From: Vicinamibacterales bacterium
GTDB lineage: Bacteria > Acidobacteriota > Vicinamibacteria > Vicinamibacterales > SCN-69-37
Reading direction: 5' to 3'
Length of the DNA stretch: 64,000 bases
NCBI GenBank assembly: GCA_030827135.1
Contig: JAURFE010000004.1
Span: forward strand, 155,019-219,018
The stretch's first letter is position 1. Each line of letters starts with the position of its first letter. The notes under the pieces are model-generated. The model was not told the DNA's origin. It saw only the letters and a list, made by a program, of their open reading frames with translations, and ran no database searches. Of this stretch, positions 34,043 to 43,286 are shown one piece after another. The position numbers were made by a program, and so were the translations under genes.

Positions 34043-35104
34043 ATGCCCCATGCTGTGACGTCCGATGCGGTCCTTGCCGCACGCCTTGATTCCCTGCATC
34101 GACTTATTGGCAATACCCCCATGCTGGCGGTTGATTTTCTGTATCGCGGGCATCCGCGCGTGCTGTACGCAAAACAGGAATCGCTCAACCTGACCGGCAG
34201 CATCAAGGACCGCATGGCACTGTTCGTGCTGGAACGCGCCTATCAGTCCGGCGCGATCCGGCCCGGTGACCGGATCGCGGAAGCCACCAGCGGCAACACC
34301 GGCATTTCATTTGCCGCCCTGGGCCGCGCGCTTGGACACCCCGTCACGATTTTTATGCCCGACTGGATGAGTAACGAGCGTATTTCACTCATCGCCAGTT
34401 TTGGCGCGGACATCGTGCTGGTCAGCAAAGCCCAGGGAGGCTTCCTCGGGAGCATCGAGATGGCGGAGACGCTTGCGCGAACGCAGCCATCGGTGTTCCT
34501 CCCCCGCCAGTTCTCCAACGCCGCCAACGTCGAGGCGCATCGTCGCACCACAGGCCCCGAAATCGCCATGCAACTCGCCAAGGCGGGTTTGAAGGCGGAC
34601 GCGTTCGTGGCCGGGGTCGGCACCGGCGGCACGGTGATGGGCGTCGGCGAGTACATGCGGACACAGCACCCCGCGGTACGCATCCACCCGCTCGAACCCG
34701 CCGAGTCGCCGACGATGTCCACGGGGCACAAGGTCGGCTCCCACCGCATTCAAGGCATCTCGGATGAATTCATCCCGGAGATCGTCAAACTCGAGCAACT
34801 CGATTCCATCGTCGCCGTCCACGACGGCGACGCGATCCTGATGGCGCAGAAACTGGCGCATGCCGGTCTGGCCGAGGGCATCTCGTCGGGCGCAAATTTT
34901 CTCGGCGCACTCAAGATACAGAACGAACTCGGCGCAGACGCCGTGGTCGCCACCGTCTTCTGCGACAGCAACAAAAAGTATCTCAGCACCGACCTGCTCC
35001 GGCCCGAGCCGGCCAGGCCCGGGTACGTCAGTCCCGACATCGAAGTGCTCGGCTTCCGCGCATTCCCACGGGTGTGTGGGATGTGTTTTGACGGACCGAG
35101 TTAG
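34043..35104 (+). CDS. PLP-dependent cysteine synthase / beta-synthase-family enzyme
   Basis: 353 residues of fold type II. The PLP lysine is in [14 protein letters not shown] (about residue 53), the substrate loop is [13 protein letters not shown], and the phosphate loop [12 protein letters not shown]. The ends are atypical for CysK: a C-terminal extension of about 35 residues carries RVCGMCFDG with two cysteines. The gene has GGAGGG seven bases before the ATG. It could make cysteine or another beta-substituted amino acid; CysM-like or O-phosphoserine-using enzymes are alternatives. The multicopper oxidase follows after 21 bases. Confidence 0.85.
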   Translation: MPHAVTSDAVLAARLDSLHRLIGNTPMLAVDFLYRGHPRVLYAKQESLNLTGSIKDRMALFVLERAYQSGAIRPGDRIAEATSGNTGISFAALGRALGHPVTIFMPDWMSNERISLIASFGADIVLVSKAQGGFLGSIEMAETLARTQPSVFLPRQFSNAANVEAHRRTTGPEIAMQLAKAGLKADAFVAGVGTGGTVMGVGEYMRTQHPAVRIHPLEPAESPTMSTGHKVGSHRIQGISDEFIPEIVKLEQLDSIVAVHDGDAILMAQKLAHAGLAEGISSGANFLGALKIQNELGADAVVATVFCDSNKKYLSTDLLRPEPARPGYVSPDIEVLGFRAFPRVCGMCFDGPS

Positions 35105-35125
35105 ATGCGCGGATAGGGGAATAAC

Positions 35126-36676
35126 GTGACCTACACACGGCGGGAAGTGATTTCGTTTGGCGCGATGGCGGTTGCGACGGCGGCAACGGCTCGGGTGCAG
35201 GGCTGGTCACAGTTCACACCTGACGTCGAATTGGAACTGACGGCACAGACTGGCCGGGCGCAGATTCTGCCGGGGCGGCCAACCGATGTCTGGCAGTTCA
35301 CCGGCCGGGTCATCAAGGGTCCCTCTTCCGTCCTCGCGCCCGTGGAGGGGTCCTACCTTGGTCCTACCATCAGGCTCGCTCGCGGGCAGAAGGTACGTAT
35401 CCGCTTTGCGAACAGGCTTCCGGATCCGTCCATCGTGCACTGGCACGGCCTCGACGTGCCGGAAGCTGCGGACGGCCACCCCCGCTTCGCCGTGGACGGG
35501 GGCAAGGATTACGTCTACGAATTTGAAGTTACCAACCGGGCCGGCACTTACTGGTATCACCCGCACCCGCACATGCAGACGGGCCCCCAGGTCTACAGCG
35601 GGCTCGCCGGCATGCTTATCGTGACTGATGCAGAGGAGGCGGCGTTGTCGCTGCCGTCCGGTGCGACCGAACTGCTCGCCGTCATTCAGGACCGGAAGTT
35701 CGACGCCTCCAACCAGCTCGTCTACTCGACGACGATGATGGATATGGAGACGGGGTTTCTGGGAAACCGCGTCCTGGTGAACGGACAGGCGGCGCCGCAG
35801 TGGTCCCTGGCGACGCGCGCGTACCGCATCCGGATACTGAACGGCTCAAATGCCCGCCTCTACAAGCTTGCGTGGAGCGACGGTACACCGATGACCGTGC
35901 TTGGCACCGATGGCGGCTTGCTCGAACAGCCGCACACCCAGCAATACGTCACGCTGGCCCCGGCGCAGCGCGTGGACCTCTGGCTCGATCTCAGCCAGCG
36001 AGCGCTCGACACCAGGATTGAGTTGCAGAGCGCCGCGTTTCCACTGACCGATGGCGGCCTCGACATGTCGGGCATGGGTGGCATGGGCCGAATGGGGGGC
36101 ATGGGCGGCATGGGTGGAGGCCGCGGCGCCGCAATGGCGGGGACAAGCCTGCCGCTCGGGGCCCCGATCTCACTGGCGACCCTGACGGTGGCTCGCCGCG
36201 AGAAGGGCCTCTCGGCCCCGCCCGCGCGGCTCTCGACGTTCGACAGATCGTGGCAGCCGGCGCCCGGTGTGCCCGTGCGACAGGTGCCCCTCACCTTCCG
36301 CATGATGGAATGGTTCATGGCCGGCCGCGCGTTCGGCGAGATGATGGAAGTCGCCTCAGATGAAACCGTCAAGGCCGGCTCCACGCAGATTTGGGAATTC
36401 GTGAACGCCGGGGGGCCGATGGGCATGCAGATGGCGCATCCCATTCACATCCACGGGCGTCAGTTCCGTGTGCTCGGCCGCTCGGGCGGCGCACCAGGCA
36501 ACAGCCTGCGCGAAGGGTTGGTGGACGGCGGATGGACCGACACCGTGCTCGTGCTGCCGAACGAGACGGTGCGGCTGCAGGTACCGTTCACCTCGCATGC
36601 AGGGCTGTACCTGTACCACTGCCACATCCTCGAGCACGAAGACATGGGCATGATGCGCAACTTCAAAGTGATCTAG
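35126..36676 (+). CDS. Multicopper oxidase with Tat signal and Met-rich loop
   Basis: Exported copper enzyme, 516 residues. The leader has twin arginines (TRREVISFGAMAVATAATA), indicating folded export through Tat. Copper ligands are complete: HWHGLD (105-110), WYHPHPHMQTG (143-153), HPIHIHGRQF (about 436-445) and HCHILEHEDMGMM (498-510), with Met as a likely type 1 copper axial ligand. Residues 313-337 are Met/Gly-rich (MSGMGGMGRMGGMGGMGG), similar in idea to the Met-rich copper-binding segment of CueO. The start is GTG at 35126. Best guess is a cuprous oxidase or laccase-like enzyme; an outer-membrane protein follows. Confidence 0.9.
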   Translation: MTYTRREVISFGAMAVATAATARVQGWSQFTPDVELELTAQTGRAQILPGRPTDVWQFTGRVIKGPSSVLAPVEGSYLGPTIRLARGQKVRIRFANRLPDPSIVHWHGLDVPEAADGHPRFAVDGGKDYVYEFEVTNRAGTYWYHPHPHMQTGPQVYSGLAGMLIVTDAEEAALSLPSGATELLAVIQDRKFDASNQLVYSTTMMDMETGFLGNRVLVNGQAAPQWSLATRAYRIRILNGSNARLYKLAWSDGTPMTVLGTDGGLLEQPHTQQYVTLAPAQRVDLWLDLSQRALDTRIELQSAAFPLTDGGLDMSGMGGMGRMGGMGGMGGGRGAAMAGTSLPLGAPISLATLTVARREKGLSAPPARLSTFDRSWQPAPGVPVRQVPLTFRMMEWFMAGRAFGEMMEVASDETVKAGSTQIWEFVNAGGPMGMQMAHPIHIHGRQFRVLGRSGGAPGNSLREGLVDGGWTDTVLVLPNETVRLQVPFTSHAGLYLYHCHILEHEDMGMMRNFKVI

Positions 36677-36730
36677 ACCATTCCGGATCGCAGCGGGGCG
36701 TGCAGGCGCGAAGGATAAGATGTTGGGGTT

Positions 36731-39361
36731 GTGACACTGCTGACGCCCCGATTCTTGCCCTTCGCGTTCTGCTTCCTGGTTGCGGCGCCGTCCCCGGCCG
36801 CCGCCCAGCGTCTGCTGGATGGCGGCCAGATCCATGTACGACTCAGCGCTGCTGCGGTCGAAGCAACCGTGACACCGGCGACCGACCCACCGGTACGGGC
36901 TGATCAGACGCTGATCTTTCGTGGCCTCACGCCAGGGACGTACACGATTACGGTCGGTGCCCGTAGCAAGGCCGTCCAGGTCAATCCCCGCGAGATCGTC
37001 GTCATCGCCGACGCAGACACTCTTGATATCGTCGACCGGCAGTCGATCGGGGAGGGCTTCCACGTCACCGACCGCTGGTTTACGGACCCAGCCTCTGCGC
37101 GGGATGTATGGGCGCTGATCGAGACCATCGCGCCCTACGTCATCGCCGACCGGATGGACAACGGCGGATTGGGCACGGGCCGCACCGCGCTCCTGGGCTC
37201 ACGCGGTTCGTCGTGGACCACCACCCGCATGACGTTCGGCGGCACGACGCTGATCGGTCCCAACGGTCATGGCCTCATGCCCTTTGCGCTCGACCTCTCC
37301 GCCATCGGCAGCGCCTCGATCATGTCCGGACAGGCGCCTGTGGAATATGGCACGCCGGGTGTGGTCGTCGCCCTGACGCCGAAAGCGCCGGCCAGAACCC
37401 GCCGCGGTGTGGCGGACATCTCGTTCATCGCCCCGCGGATGGTGACCCGCAACGCCCTGCTGCACGCGCCGTCCCTTCAGCGCACGGATAACGCCGGGGA
37501 AGGCAACGTCCTCGTCGAGGGGCCTCTAGGCTCCCGTACGGGCCTGCTCGTGTCAGCCTCCCGCGCACGCATTCAGTTCTACGAACGCGACCGGCCTGCG
37601 CGCTGGACGTCGTCGGCGACCTCCCTCTTCGTCCATGCCATCCGGCGTCCCGGCGACGAGGACCAGTTGCGCGCCACCGGCAGTGTGCAGCGCGTGTCCG
37701 CTCCGTTCGAAGACCGCCGCCAGTTTCGTGACCGTTCGGTCAATGAGGACGGCACGTTCGTACAGTTGTCCGCCACCTGGGATCGGTCGTTGAGTGCCGG
37801 CGCACATCTGGAGGTTGTGGCCGGACTTCAGCGCGGCGCCTTTCGTCCCGACACCACAAATGCACTCAGCGGCACCATGGACCGCGTGTGGGACGGTTAC
37901 GTGCCTCTGCCGGCGGCTGACGTCACGACCACACAGTGGGAACTGAACTCCACACTCCACAGGGCCCCAATGGCGTGGCGAGGCGCCCGGCATGACGTGC
38001 GGGTCGGCGGCACACTCCGTCGCGCCGGCCAGTCATCAGCCTTTGCAGGGGCCGTGGACATTGCCGAGGTCGTCGCGGGTCTTCCCGCCCGCGTCTGGCG
38101 ACCGGCCACGTCGTCCGGCACCTCACGGCGGAGTATTTTCGAAGGCGCCGCCTTCATCGCCGACCGGATGGCGATCGGCCACAACCTCACCGTCGAAGCT
38201 GGTCTGCGCGCGGAGGTCACCCGTGGTTCCATTCTCGGCTCCTCACAGGGCGTGTCGTGGACAACGGTGTCGCCACGGGTCTCGGCGCAGTGGCACTATG
38301 GCCCGATCGCGGTGTTTGCGGCAGCGGGTCGCTACACCGACCCCTTGAACCTGTCGCAGCTGCGCCACGGCGATCCAGGCGAAGCCACGATGGACGTGCA
38401 CCGCTGGACCGACCCGAATGCCGACGGCCAGTTCACACCCGCTGAAGCCGGCGTGCTCCTGTGGCGTGCCGGCCGCAGCGCTGCCATCGCATCCATCGAT
38501 CCGGCATTGAAGGCGCCGCGCACGACCGAACTCACAACCGGCGCCGAGATGCGCTTCGGGAAGCACTTCACCATCCGCACGGCGCTGATCTGGCGCTACA
38601 TGCGCTCGATGCTCGGGTCGGTCAACACCGGCGTCACTGCCGCCTCCTACGATCAGCGGCTCATCCCCGATGCCGGCGGCGACTGGGACGGCCCCGGCGA
38701 CGACACCTTCGTGCTCGTCTACGACCGTCGTCCCGAATCATTCGGGCTCGACCATTACCAGCTCACGAATCCTGCGGATGCGACGGCGAAGTATGAAGGG
38801 CTGGAAACCACCTGGGCGCTCCGTACGGAGCCTGCGGAGCTCCACTTCGGCGCGATGGCGTACCGCTCGCGCAGCTGGGCCGGCCACCTCGGATTCGGTG
38901 CACTGGAAAATGACCCGGGGGTGCTGGGCGAAGTCTTCGAACGGCCGAATGCGCGGCCACTGCTCCAGGGCAGCTATTTCTTCGACCGCTCGTATGTCGG
39001 CAAGTTGTCAGGTTCTGTCCGGCTGCCGCTGGGCATGCGGTGGGGCTTTGCAGCGCGGTATCAGGACGGCCAGCCGTTCTCGCGCATCGTCGTCGCGACT
39101 GGCCTGCGCACCGGCCCCGAGATGATTCACGCCTATCGCGTCGCCCGCACGCGCTACACGTACTCGCTGACACTCGACATGCGGATCCAGAAGTTGTTCA
39201 CCGTCGCCGGTCACTCAGCCGCCGTGCGCGTGGATGTGTTCAACGCCACGCAACACAAGAACGAGCTGGAAGAGAACGCGCTCACCACGCCCCTCTTCAG
39301 GCTCTCGACCGTCGTCCAGCCCCCGCTCACGTTCCGCCTCGGGCTGCGTTTCTCGTGGTAG
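36731..39361 (+). CDS. TonB-dependent receptor-like outer-membrane barrel protein
   Basis: 876 residues. Signal peptide (PFAFCFLVAAPSPAAAQ), a small beta domain (residues 30-95), a plug-like domain (about 120-220, ending SIMSGQAPVEYGTPGVVVALTPKAP), then a long barrel with alternating strands and a C-terminal aromatic end (LTFRLGLRFSW). No TonB box can be named. The start is GTG at 36731, with no ribosome site that I trust. It lies 54 bases after the multicopper oxidase; a similar pairing (CopA/CopB) is known for copper resistance, so copper-related function is possible but unproven. It may also carry a different substrate. Confidence 0.75.
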   Translation: MTLLTPRFLPFAFCFLVAAPSPAAAQRLLDGGQIHVRLSAAAVEATVTPATDPPVRADQTLIFRGLTPGTYTITVGARSKAVQVNPREIVVIADADTLDIVDRQSIGEGFHVTDRWFTDPASARDVWALIETIAPYVIADRMDNGGLGTGRTALLGSRGSSWTTTRMTFGGTTLIGPNGHGLMPFALDLSAIGSASIMSGQAPVEYGTPGVVVALTPKAPARTRRGVADISFIAPRMVTRNALLHAPSLQRTDNAGEGNVLVEGPLGSRTGLLVSASRARIQFYERDRPARWTSSATSLFVHAIRRPGDEDQLRATGSVQRVSAPFEDRRQFRDRSVNEDGTFVQLSATWDRSLSAGAHLEVVAGLQRGAFRPDTTNALSGTMDRVWDGYVPLPAADVTTTQWELNSTLHRAPMAWRGARHDVRVGGTLRRAGQSSAFAGAVDIAEVVAGLPARVWRPATSSGTSRRSIFEGAAFIADRMAIGHNLTVEAGLRAEVTRGSILGSSQGVSWTTVSPRVSAQWHYGPIAVFAAAGRYTDPLNLSQLRHGDPGEATMDVHRWTDPNADGQFTPAEAGVLLWRAGRSAAIASIDPALKAPRTTELTTGAEMRFGKHFTIRTALIWRYMRSMLGSVNTGVTAASYDQRLIPDAGGDWDGPGDDTFVLVYDRRPESFGLDHYQLTNPADATAKYEGLETTWALRTEPAELHFGAMAYRSRSWAGHLGFGALENDPGVLGEVFERPNARPLLQGSYFFDRSYVGKLSGSVRLPLGMRWGFAARYQDGQPFSRIVVATGLRTGPEMIHAYRVARTRYTYSLTLDMRIQKLFTVAGHSAAVRVDVFNATQHKNELEENALTTPLFRLSTVVQPPLTFRLGLRFSW

Positions 39362-39362
39362 G

Positions 39363-39827
39363 TCAGGTCCAGGTCGAATACGGGTGTTTCGCAAGATAGG
39401 AATTGGCGTAGCGGTAATCCGCGGAGACCTCATCACCGACCCATGCGGGTAAGTCGACAGCCTCCTGTTCGGACTGCAGCTCAACTTCGGCCACCACCAG
39501 CCCGTCGTTTGCACCGTGGAAGACATCGATCTCCCAGGTGTGGACACCGTGCTGTTCAACGTGCCGGTGTTTATCGACCACCGACGCACACAGCTGGTCC
39601 AGCATGTCGCGGGCGTCAGCGACGGGAATGCCGTACTCGAATTCGAGCCGGGAGAACCCTGATGTGGGGCCTTTGAGCGTCAGGTATGCGCGATCGGCGC
39701 GGACGCGGACGCGGACGGTCCGGCCGGGGGAGGAGGCGATGTAGCCTTGCCGGATCAGGTCGCCCGCAGCGCGGGGCGTCCACATCCCTGGCCGCACCAG
39801 AAACTTGCGTTCAATTTCTACGGCCAT
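39363..39827 (-). CDS. CYTH-domain protein (triphosphate tunnel enzyme family)
   Basis: 154 residues. Starts with the diagnostic EIERKFLV (residues 4-11), then IRQGYI, RVRVRADRAYLTLKGP and EFEYGIP, the alternating charged strands that line the triphosphate tunnel; ELQSEQ is the late acidic strand. Family members hydrolyse tripolyphosphate or thiamine triphosphate, or cyclise ATP; single-domain bacterial forms are most often triphosphatases. It converges on the receptor gene (one base between the stops) and starts 18 bases from the 3' end of tRNA-Val. Confidence 0.9.
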   Translation of the reverse strand: MAVEIERKFLVRPGMWTPRAAGDLIRQGYIASSPGRTVRVRVRADRAYLTLKGPTSGFSRLEFEYGIPVADARDMLDQLCASVVDKHRHVEQHGVHTWEIDVFHGANDGLVVAEVELQSEQEAVDLPAWVGDEVSADYRYANSYLAKHPYSTWT

Positions 39828-39845
39828 GGGTGGTGGGGGGTTGGT

Positions 39846-39921
39846 TGGTGGGCGCTGCAGGACTCGAACCTGCGACCACCGCCGTGTGAAGGCGATGCTC
39901 TACCAACTGAGCTAAGCGCCC
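39846..39921 (-). tRNA. tRNA-Val (CAC)
   Basis: 76 bases on the minus strand: acceptor GGGCGCT pairs with AGCGCCC, D-arm TAGCTCAGTTGGTAGAGC, anticodon stem TCGCC/GGCGG with loop TTCACAC (anticodon CAC), T-arm with GGTTCGAGTCC, and an encoded CCA. It lies between the CYTH gene and the Mla operon end. Confidence 0.95.
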
Positions 39922-39958
39922 AATCGTTCAGAAACCGACGTAGTTTACCACACGGATG

Positions 39959-40369
39959 TCAGCCGATGAAGAGGGCATCCTCGTCGTCGCGACCGTAGCG
40001 GCCTTTGTCCTGGCGTGCGCGGAACACGGCCATCGCGGCTTTCAGCCCGGCCATGACGGCCGCGCCCTGCTTCACCGGCATGATGAGTGACTGCTGCACG
40101 ATCTGCAGCGTGTCGTCGATACGCATCGCGGTGGTGGCCATGACCTCGTCCACACGCTCCACCTGCGTGAGCGCCAGCGCACTCACCTTGCCGGCGTCAT
40201 CCGCAATCTTGTGCGCCTTCTGAATGAGCGGACGTACTTCCGCCTGGAACTGCCGGAGGCTGGTCGCGGCGTCTTTCGCCGTGCGCAACATCTGGAGCCC
40301 GACGACGACCTGCACGACTGCCATGGCCAGCACGGCCAGGGCGATGACGCCCAACCAGACCTCGTTCAC
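39959..40369 (-). CDS. Membrane-anchored helical protein, DUF948-like
   Basis: 136 residues. One N-terminal membrane helix (LGVIALAVLAMAVVQVVVGLQML) followed by a long helical region with coiled-coil character (residues 30-110). The end is charged (RARQDKGRYGRDDEDALFIG). DUF948 proteins have this layout and often neighbour YtxH proteins, as here. The GTG start overlaps the YtxH stop (GTGA). It is the last gene of the uvrB-mlaEFD-ytxH series. Confidence 0.65.
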   Translation of the reverse strand: MNEVWLGVIALAVLAMAVVQVVVGLQMLRTAKDAATSLRQFQAEVRPLIQKAHKIADDAGKVSALALTQVERVDEVMATTAMRIDDTLQIVQQSLIMPVKQGAAVMAGLKAAMAVFRARQDKGRYGRDDEDALFIG

Positions 40370-40635
40370 AGCGTCTCCTTGCGCACCTGCTCGAACGTCT
40401 CGCGCCCACGTTCCACGGCCGCGCTCAGGTTCTCGCGCTGACGCGCCAGGAACTCACGGCCTTCACGCGCGACCGACTCGGCCTTGTCGCGGCCTTCGCG
40501 CGCCTTGTCGGCGAGTTTGCGACGTGTCTCTTCACCCGACGCCGGCGCGTAGAGGAGTGCCACCGCCGCACCAGCCACCGCACCAAGCACAAACGCCAAC
40601 AACACCGGGCCCGACGAATTCTCGTTGTTTGCCAT
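40366..40635 (-). CDS. YtxH-domain envelope protein
   Basis: 89 residues. A Gly/Ala-rich membrane helix (LLAFVLGAVAGAAVALLYAPASG) ends in the YtxH hallmark LLYAPxSGEETR, then a highly charged helix. AAGGAGG lies five bases upstream of the ATG at 40635, which decides the start over the ATG at 40656. It follows mlaD by 13 bases. YtxH proteins are stress-linked in other bacteria; here the gene may add an envelope-stability factor to the Mla operon. Confidence 0.8.
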   Translation of the reverse strand: MANNENSSGPVLLAFVLGAVAGAAVALLYAPASGEETRRKLADKAREGRDKAESVAREGREFLARQRENLSAAVERGRETFEQVRKETL

Positions 40636-40648
40636 CACGGCCTCCTTG

Positions 40649-41695
40649 CTAACCACCGAAAATACTGACCCGCACCGTCAGATACTTGCGCGGGTCAGCT
40701 TTGATGGCGGCGATCAGCTCGTTGAGCGACGTCGCCGCCTGATTCATGTTGTCATAAAGCGCCTTGTCTTGCAGCAACATGCCGGCCGTCCCCTCCCCCT
40801 TCGACACCCCGGACACCAGGGTGTCCAGGCGGGCGGTCAGCGCATCCAGCCGGTCATAGAGCTCTGTCTCGTTGATGAGTTTGCCGACCGTGCCTTCGCC
40901 GCGCGCAACACGACCGGTCATCGTCTCAAGATTGGCGGCTGCTCCGCTCATCGACCTGCCCAGCGCCTCATCCGCAAACAACTGCCCCAGCGGGCCTTCG
41001 CCCCGCCGAATCCTTGCGGTCATGGCCTGCAGATCGTCGAGGGACGCCTTCATGGCCGTGTACGCCGCAGGGTCGTTCAGCAGGGCTCCGACCGTCCCCT
41101 TCCCGGAGTTCACCTGCGTGGCGACCGTGTTGGCCGACTGCAGCAACGCGGTGAACTCGGCGTAGAGCTGGTCGTCGGTGACCAGCTTGCCCATCGTCCC
41201 TTTGCCGCCGCGCACGTCCGTCAGGAGCAACTGCACCTCCTCAAGGGTCTTGCCGGCCGCGGCCGCGGCGTCGGCGACCATGCCGGCGGAGCTGCTCGTC
41301 TTGAGATAGGCATTGTCGGCCAGCGGCGTCCCGCCCGTCCCTGGGGTAATCGCGATGAGCGGCTCCCCCAGCAGGCTGAGCGTGCCCATGCCGGCGACTG
41401 ACTGATCGGTAATCATGTGTCGCACGTCCCGCGAGACTTCCAGTGTCACCTCGATCTGCGACTCCGCGAACTCGACGCCCGTCACCTTGCCGACGTCCTT
41501 GCCCGCGATGCGGACAACCGAGCCGGTCTTCATCCCCTGCACATCAGCGAACCGGGCCTTCAGGGGATACCGCTCCCAAGGAAACCCACCCTGACCGCCC
41601 ACCGCCAGAATCAGCGCACTGGCCAGGACCATCGCCACAATCGCGATGATGCCGATTTTCAGTTGCGCCCAGCCGATTGATCGAGTTCTTGGCAT
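40649..41695 (-). CDS. MlaD/MCE-family lipid-transport substrate-binding protein
   Basis: 348 residues. One membrane anchor (IGIIAIVAMVLASALILAV), an MCE domain (about residues 42-125: LKARFADVQGMKTGSVVRIAGKDVGKV), then a long helical tail that carries five degenerate repeats of about 35 residues, each with GKGT/GEGT-xG-L and a following D...LY/L (GGKGTMGKLVTDDQLY, SGKGTVGALLNDPAAY, RGEGPLGQLFADEAL, RGEGTVGKLINETELY, KGEGTAGMLLQDKALY). MCE proteins carry phospholipids across the periplasm. It follows mlaF by five bases. Confidence 0.9.
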   Translation of the reverse strand: MPRTRSIGWAQLKIGIIAIVAMVLASALILAVGGQGGFPWERYPLKARFADVQGMKTGSVVRIAGKDVGKVTGVEFAESQIEVTLEVSRDVRHMITDQSVAGMGTLSLLGEPLIAITPGTGGTPLADNAYLKTSSSAGMVADAAAAAGKTLEEVQLLLTDVRGGKGTMGKLVTDDQLYAEFTALLQSANTVATQVNSGKGTVGALLNDPAAYTAMKASLDDLQAMTARIRRGEGPLGQLFADEALGRSMSGAAANLETMTGRVARGEGTVGKLINETELYDRLDALTARLDTLVSGVSKGEGTAGMLLQDKALYDNMNQAATSLNELIAAIKADPRKYLTVRVSIFGG

Positions 41696-41700
41696 AGTTG

Positions 41701-42516
41701 TTACTCCAGAAACGCCTTCAGATACGGATCCTGGGACGCCCGCAACTCCGGCAGCGTCCCTTCGAACAGCACCGTGCTGTCCTTGAGCATGAGAAACTCC
41801 GTCTCCGCCAGCTTCTGCGGGGTGGCCGGCACAAACGACAGCGCCGCGCCCTCCCTGACCGCCATGTGAGACGCGATATAAAACGCGTCCCGCAACTGGT
41901 GCGTGACAATCAGCGTGCTGACACCTTCCAGATCCCGGAGCTTGATGATCTCGTCGTCGATGGTCAGCGCCGTGATCGGATCGAGACCGGTGGTCGGTTC
42001 GTCGTAGAGCAGGATCTCCGGCCTGGCGGTCAGCGCCCGGGCGATCGCCACGCGCCGCCGCTGACCGCCCGACAACTCGGAGGGCATGCGCGCAGCGAAC
42101 TCATCCAGACCGACAAACCCCAGCACTTCCCTCACCCGGGCGTCGACCTCCGGGATCGGCATTGCGGTGCCTTCGAACAGTTTGTACCCGACGTTCTCAC
42201 GTACGGTCAGCGAGTCGAACAACGCGCCTTCCTGAAACACCATGCCGAGGCGATCACGGACCGGCATCAGGGCTTCTTCGGACAGCGGATCAACACGCTC
42301 CCCGTTGATGTGAATTTCGCCGCTGTCGGGTTTGAGCAGCCCCAGGACCAGCCGCAACACCGTCGACTTGCCGACGCCGCTCCCTCCCAGGATCACCTTC
42401 GCGCGTCCGGGCAGCAGATCGAAACTCACCCGGTCGAGAATGACCTTGTCGTCAAACGCCAGCGAGACGTCCACGAATCGGATAACGGGGCCTTCGGTCG
42501 CGTTCGGGGGCGCCAT
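41701..42516 (-). CDS. MlaF-type ABC ATPase of the MCE lipid transporter
   Basis: 271 residues with Walker A GGSGVGKST, Q-loop MVFQEGALFDSLTV, signature ELSGGQRRRVAIARA, Walker B and D-loop ILLYDEPTTGLDPIT and the switch His in VTHQLRDAF. The insertion FQEGALFDSLTVRENV is typical of MlaF. It lies one base after mlaE and five bases before mlaD; with these it forms an inner-membrane complex that moves phospholipids between the membranes. Confidence 0.92.
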   Translation of the reverse strand: MAPPNATEGPVIRFVDVSLAFDDKVILDRVSFDLLPGRAKVILGGSGVGKSTVLRLVLGLLKPDSGEIHINGERVDPLSEEALMPVRDRLGMVFQEGALFDSLTVRENVGYKLFEGTAMPIPEVDARVREVLGFVGLDEFAARMPSELSGGQRRRVAIARALTARPEILLYDEPTTGLDPITALTIDDEIIKLRDLEGVSTLIVTHQLRDAFYIASHMAVREGAALSFVPATPQKLAETEFLMLKDSTVLFEGTLPELRASQDPYLKAFLE

Positions 42517-42517
42517 G

Positions 42518-43285
42518 TCAGTAGAACAACGTCAGGATCAACTTCGTGAGCAGGAAGTCGACCGCCAGCACGGTGACCGAGCCCGCCACGACGGCGTTGG
42601 TGGTGGCGCGGCCGACGCCCTGCGTACCACCGGAGGTGCGCAGGCCGACGTGGCAGCCGATGGTCACAATCACGAAGCCAAGGAAGAACGGTTTGATGAG
42701 GCCCATCCAGACGTCCTGGATGTAGAGGCCCTGCACCACGCTGTTCCAGAACACACCGCCTGACACTCCCAGCTGCGTCACCGTGATGATCCAGGCCCCG
42801 ACCATGCCGACGCCGTTGGCGATCACCGTCAGAATCGGCACCATGACAATGCCGGCGAGGACGCGCGGCACCACCAGTTTCCGCACCGGATCGGTCCCCA
42901 GTGCGCGCAACGCGCTGATCTGTTCGGTGACCATCATCGAGCCCAGTTCGGCGGCGATACCCGATCCCACGCGGCCGGTCACCATCAGGGCGGTCAGCAC
43001 GGGTCCCAGTTCCTTGACCATGGTGGCGCTCACCAGCCGGCCCACCATCGACCGCGCACCGAACTGGTCGAGTGTGACACCCGACTGCAGCGCGAGCACC
43101 ATGCCCGTAAATGTCCCTGTGAGCAACACGACCGTCATCGAGCCGATGCCGATTGCGTCAAACTGTTCGATGATGTCGCGGAAGTAGACAGGACGCGAGG
43201 TCAGCCCACGCGCAATCTGCCCAAGGAGCTTGAAGTAATCCTGCACCTCCAGCACGCCTTTTTTGACGCTGGCGTTGACCGACAC
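42518..43285 (-). CDS. MlaE-type permease of the MCE lipid transporter
   Basis: 255 residues, an MlaE/YrbE permease with five or six helices. Conserved parts are VVLLTGTFTGMVLALQSG, GPVLTALMVTGRVGSGIAAELGSMMVTEQI (the family signature with the EQ pair) and DALRALG-like ALGTDPVRKLVVPRVLAG. The GTG start lies one base after the uvrB stop, so it is coupled to uvrB, an odd but tight arrangement. With mlaF and mlaD it makes the lipid transporter; MlaA, B and C are not in the window. Confidence 0.92.
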   Translation of the reverse strand: MSVNASVKKGVLEVQDYFKLLGQIARGLTSRPVYFRDIIEQFDAIGIGSMTVVLLTGTFTGMVLALQSGVTLDQFGARSMVGRLVSATMVKELGPVLTALMVTGRVGSGIAAELGSMMVTEQISALRALGTDPVRKLVVPRVLAGIVMVPILTVIANGVGMVGAWIITVTQLGVSGGVFWNSVVQGLYIQDVWMGLIKPFFLGFVIVTIGCHVGLRTSGGTQGVGRATTNAVVAGSVTVLAVDFLLTKLILTLFY

Positions 43286-43286
43286 G

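Noticed and set aside
39828-39852. G-rich stretch before the CYTH gene
   Set aside because: Only three long G-tracts with uneven spacing, partly inside the tRNA-Val 3' end; not a convincing quadruplex.
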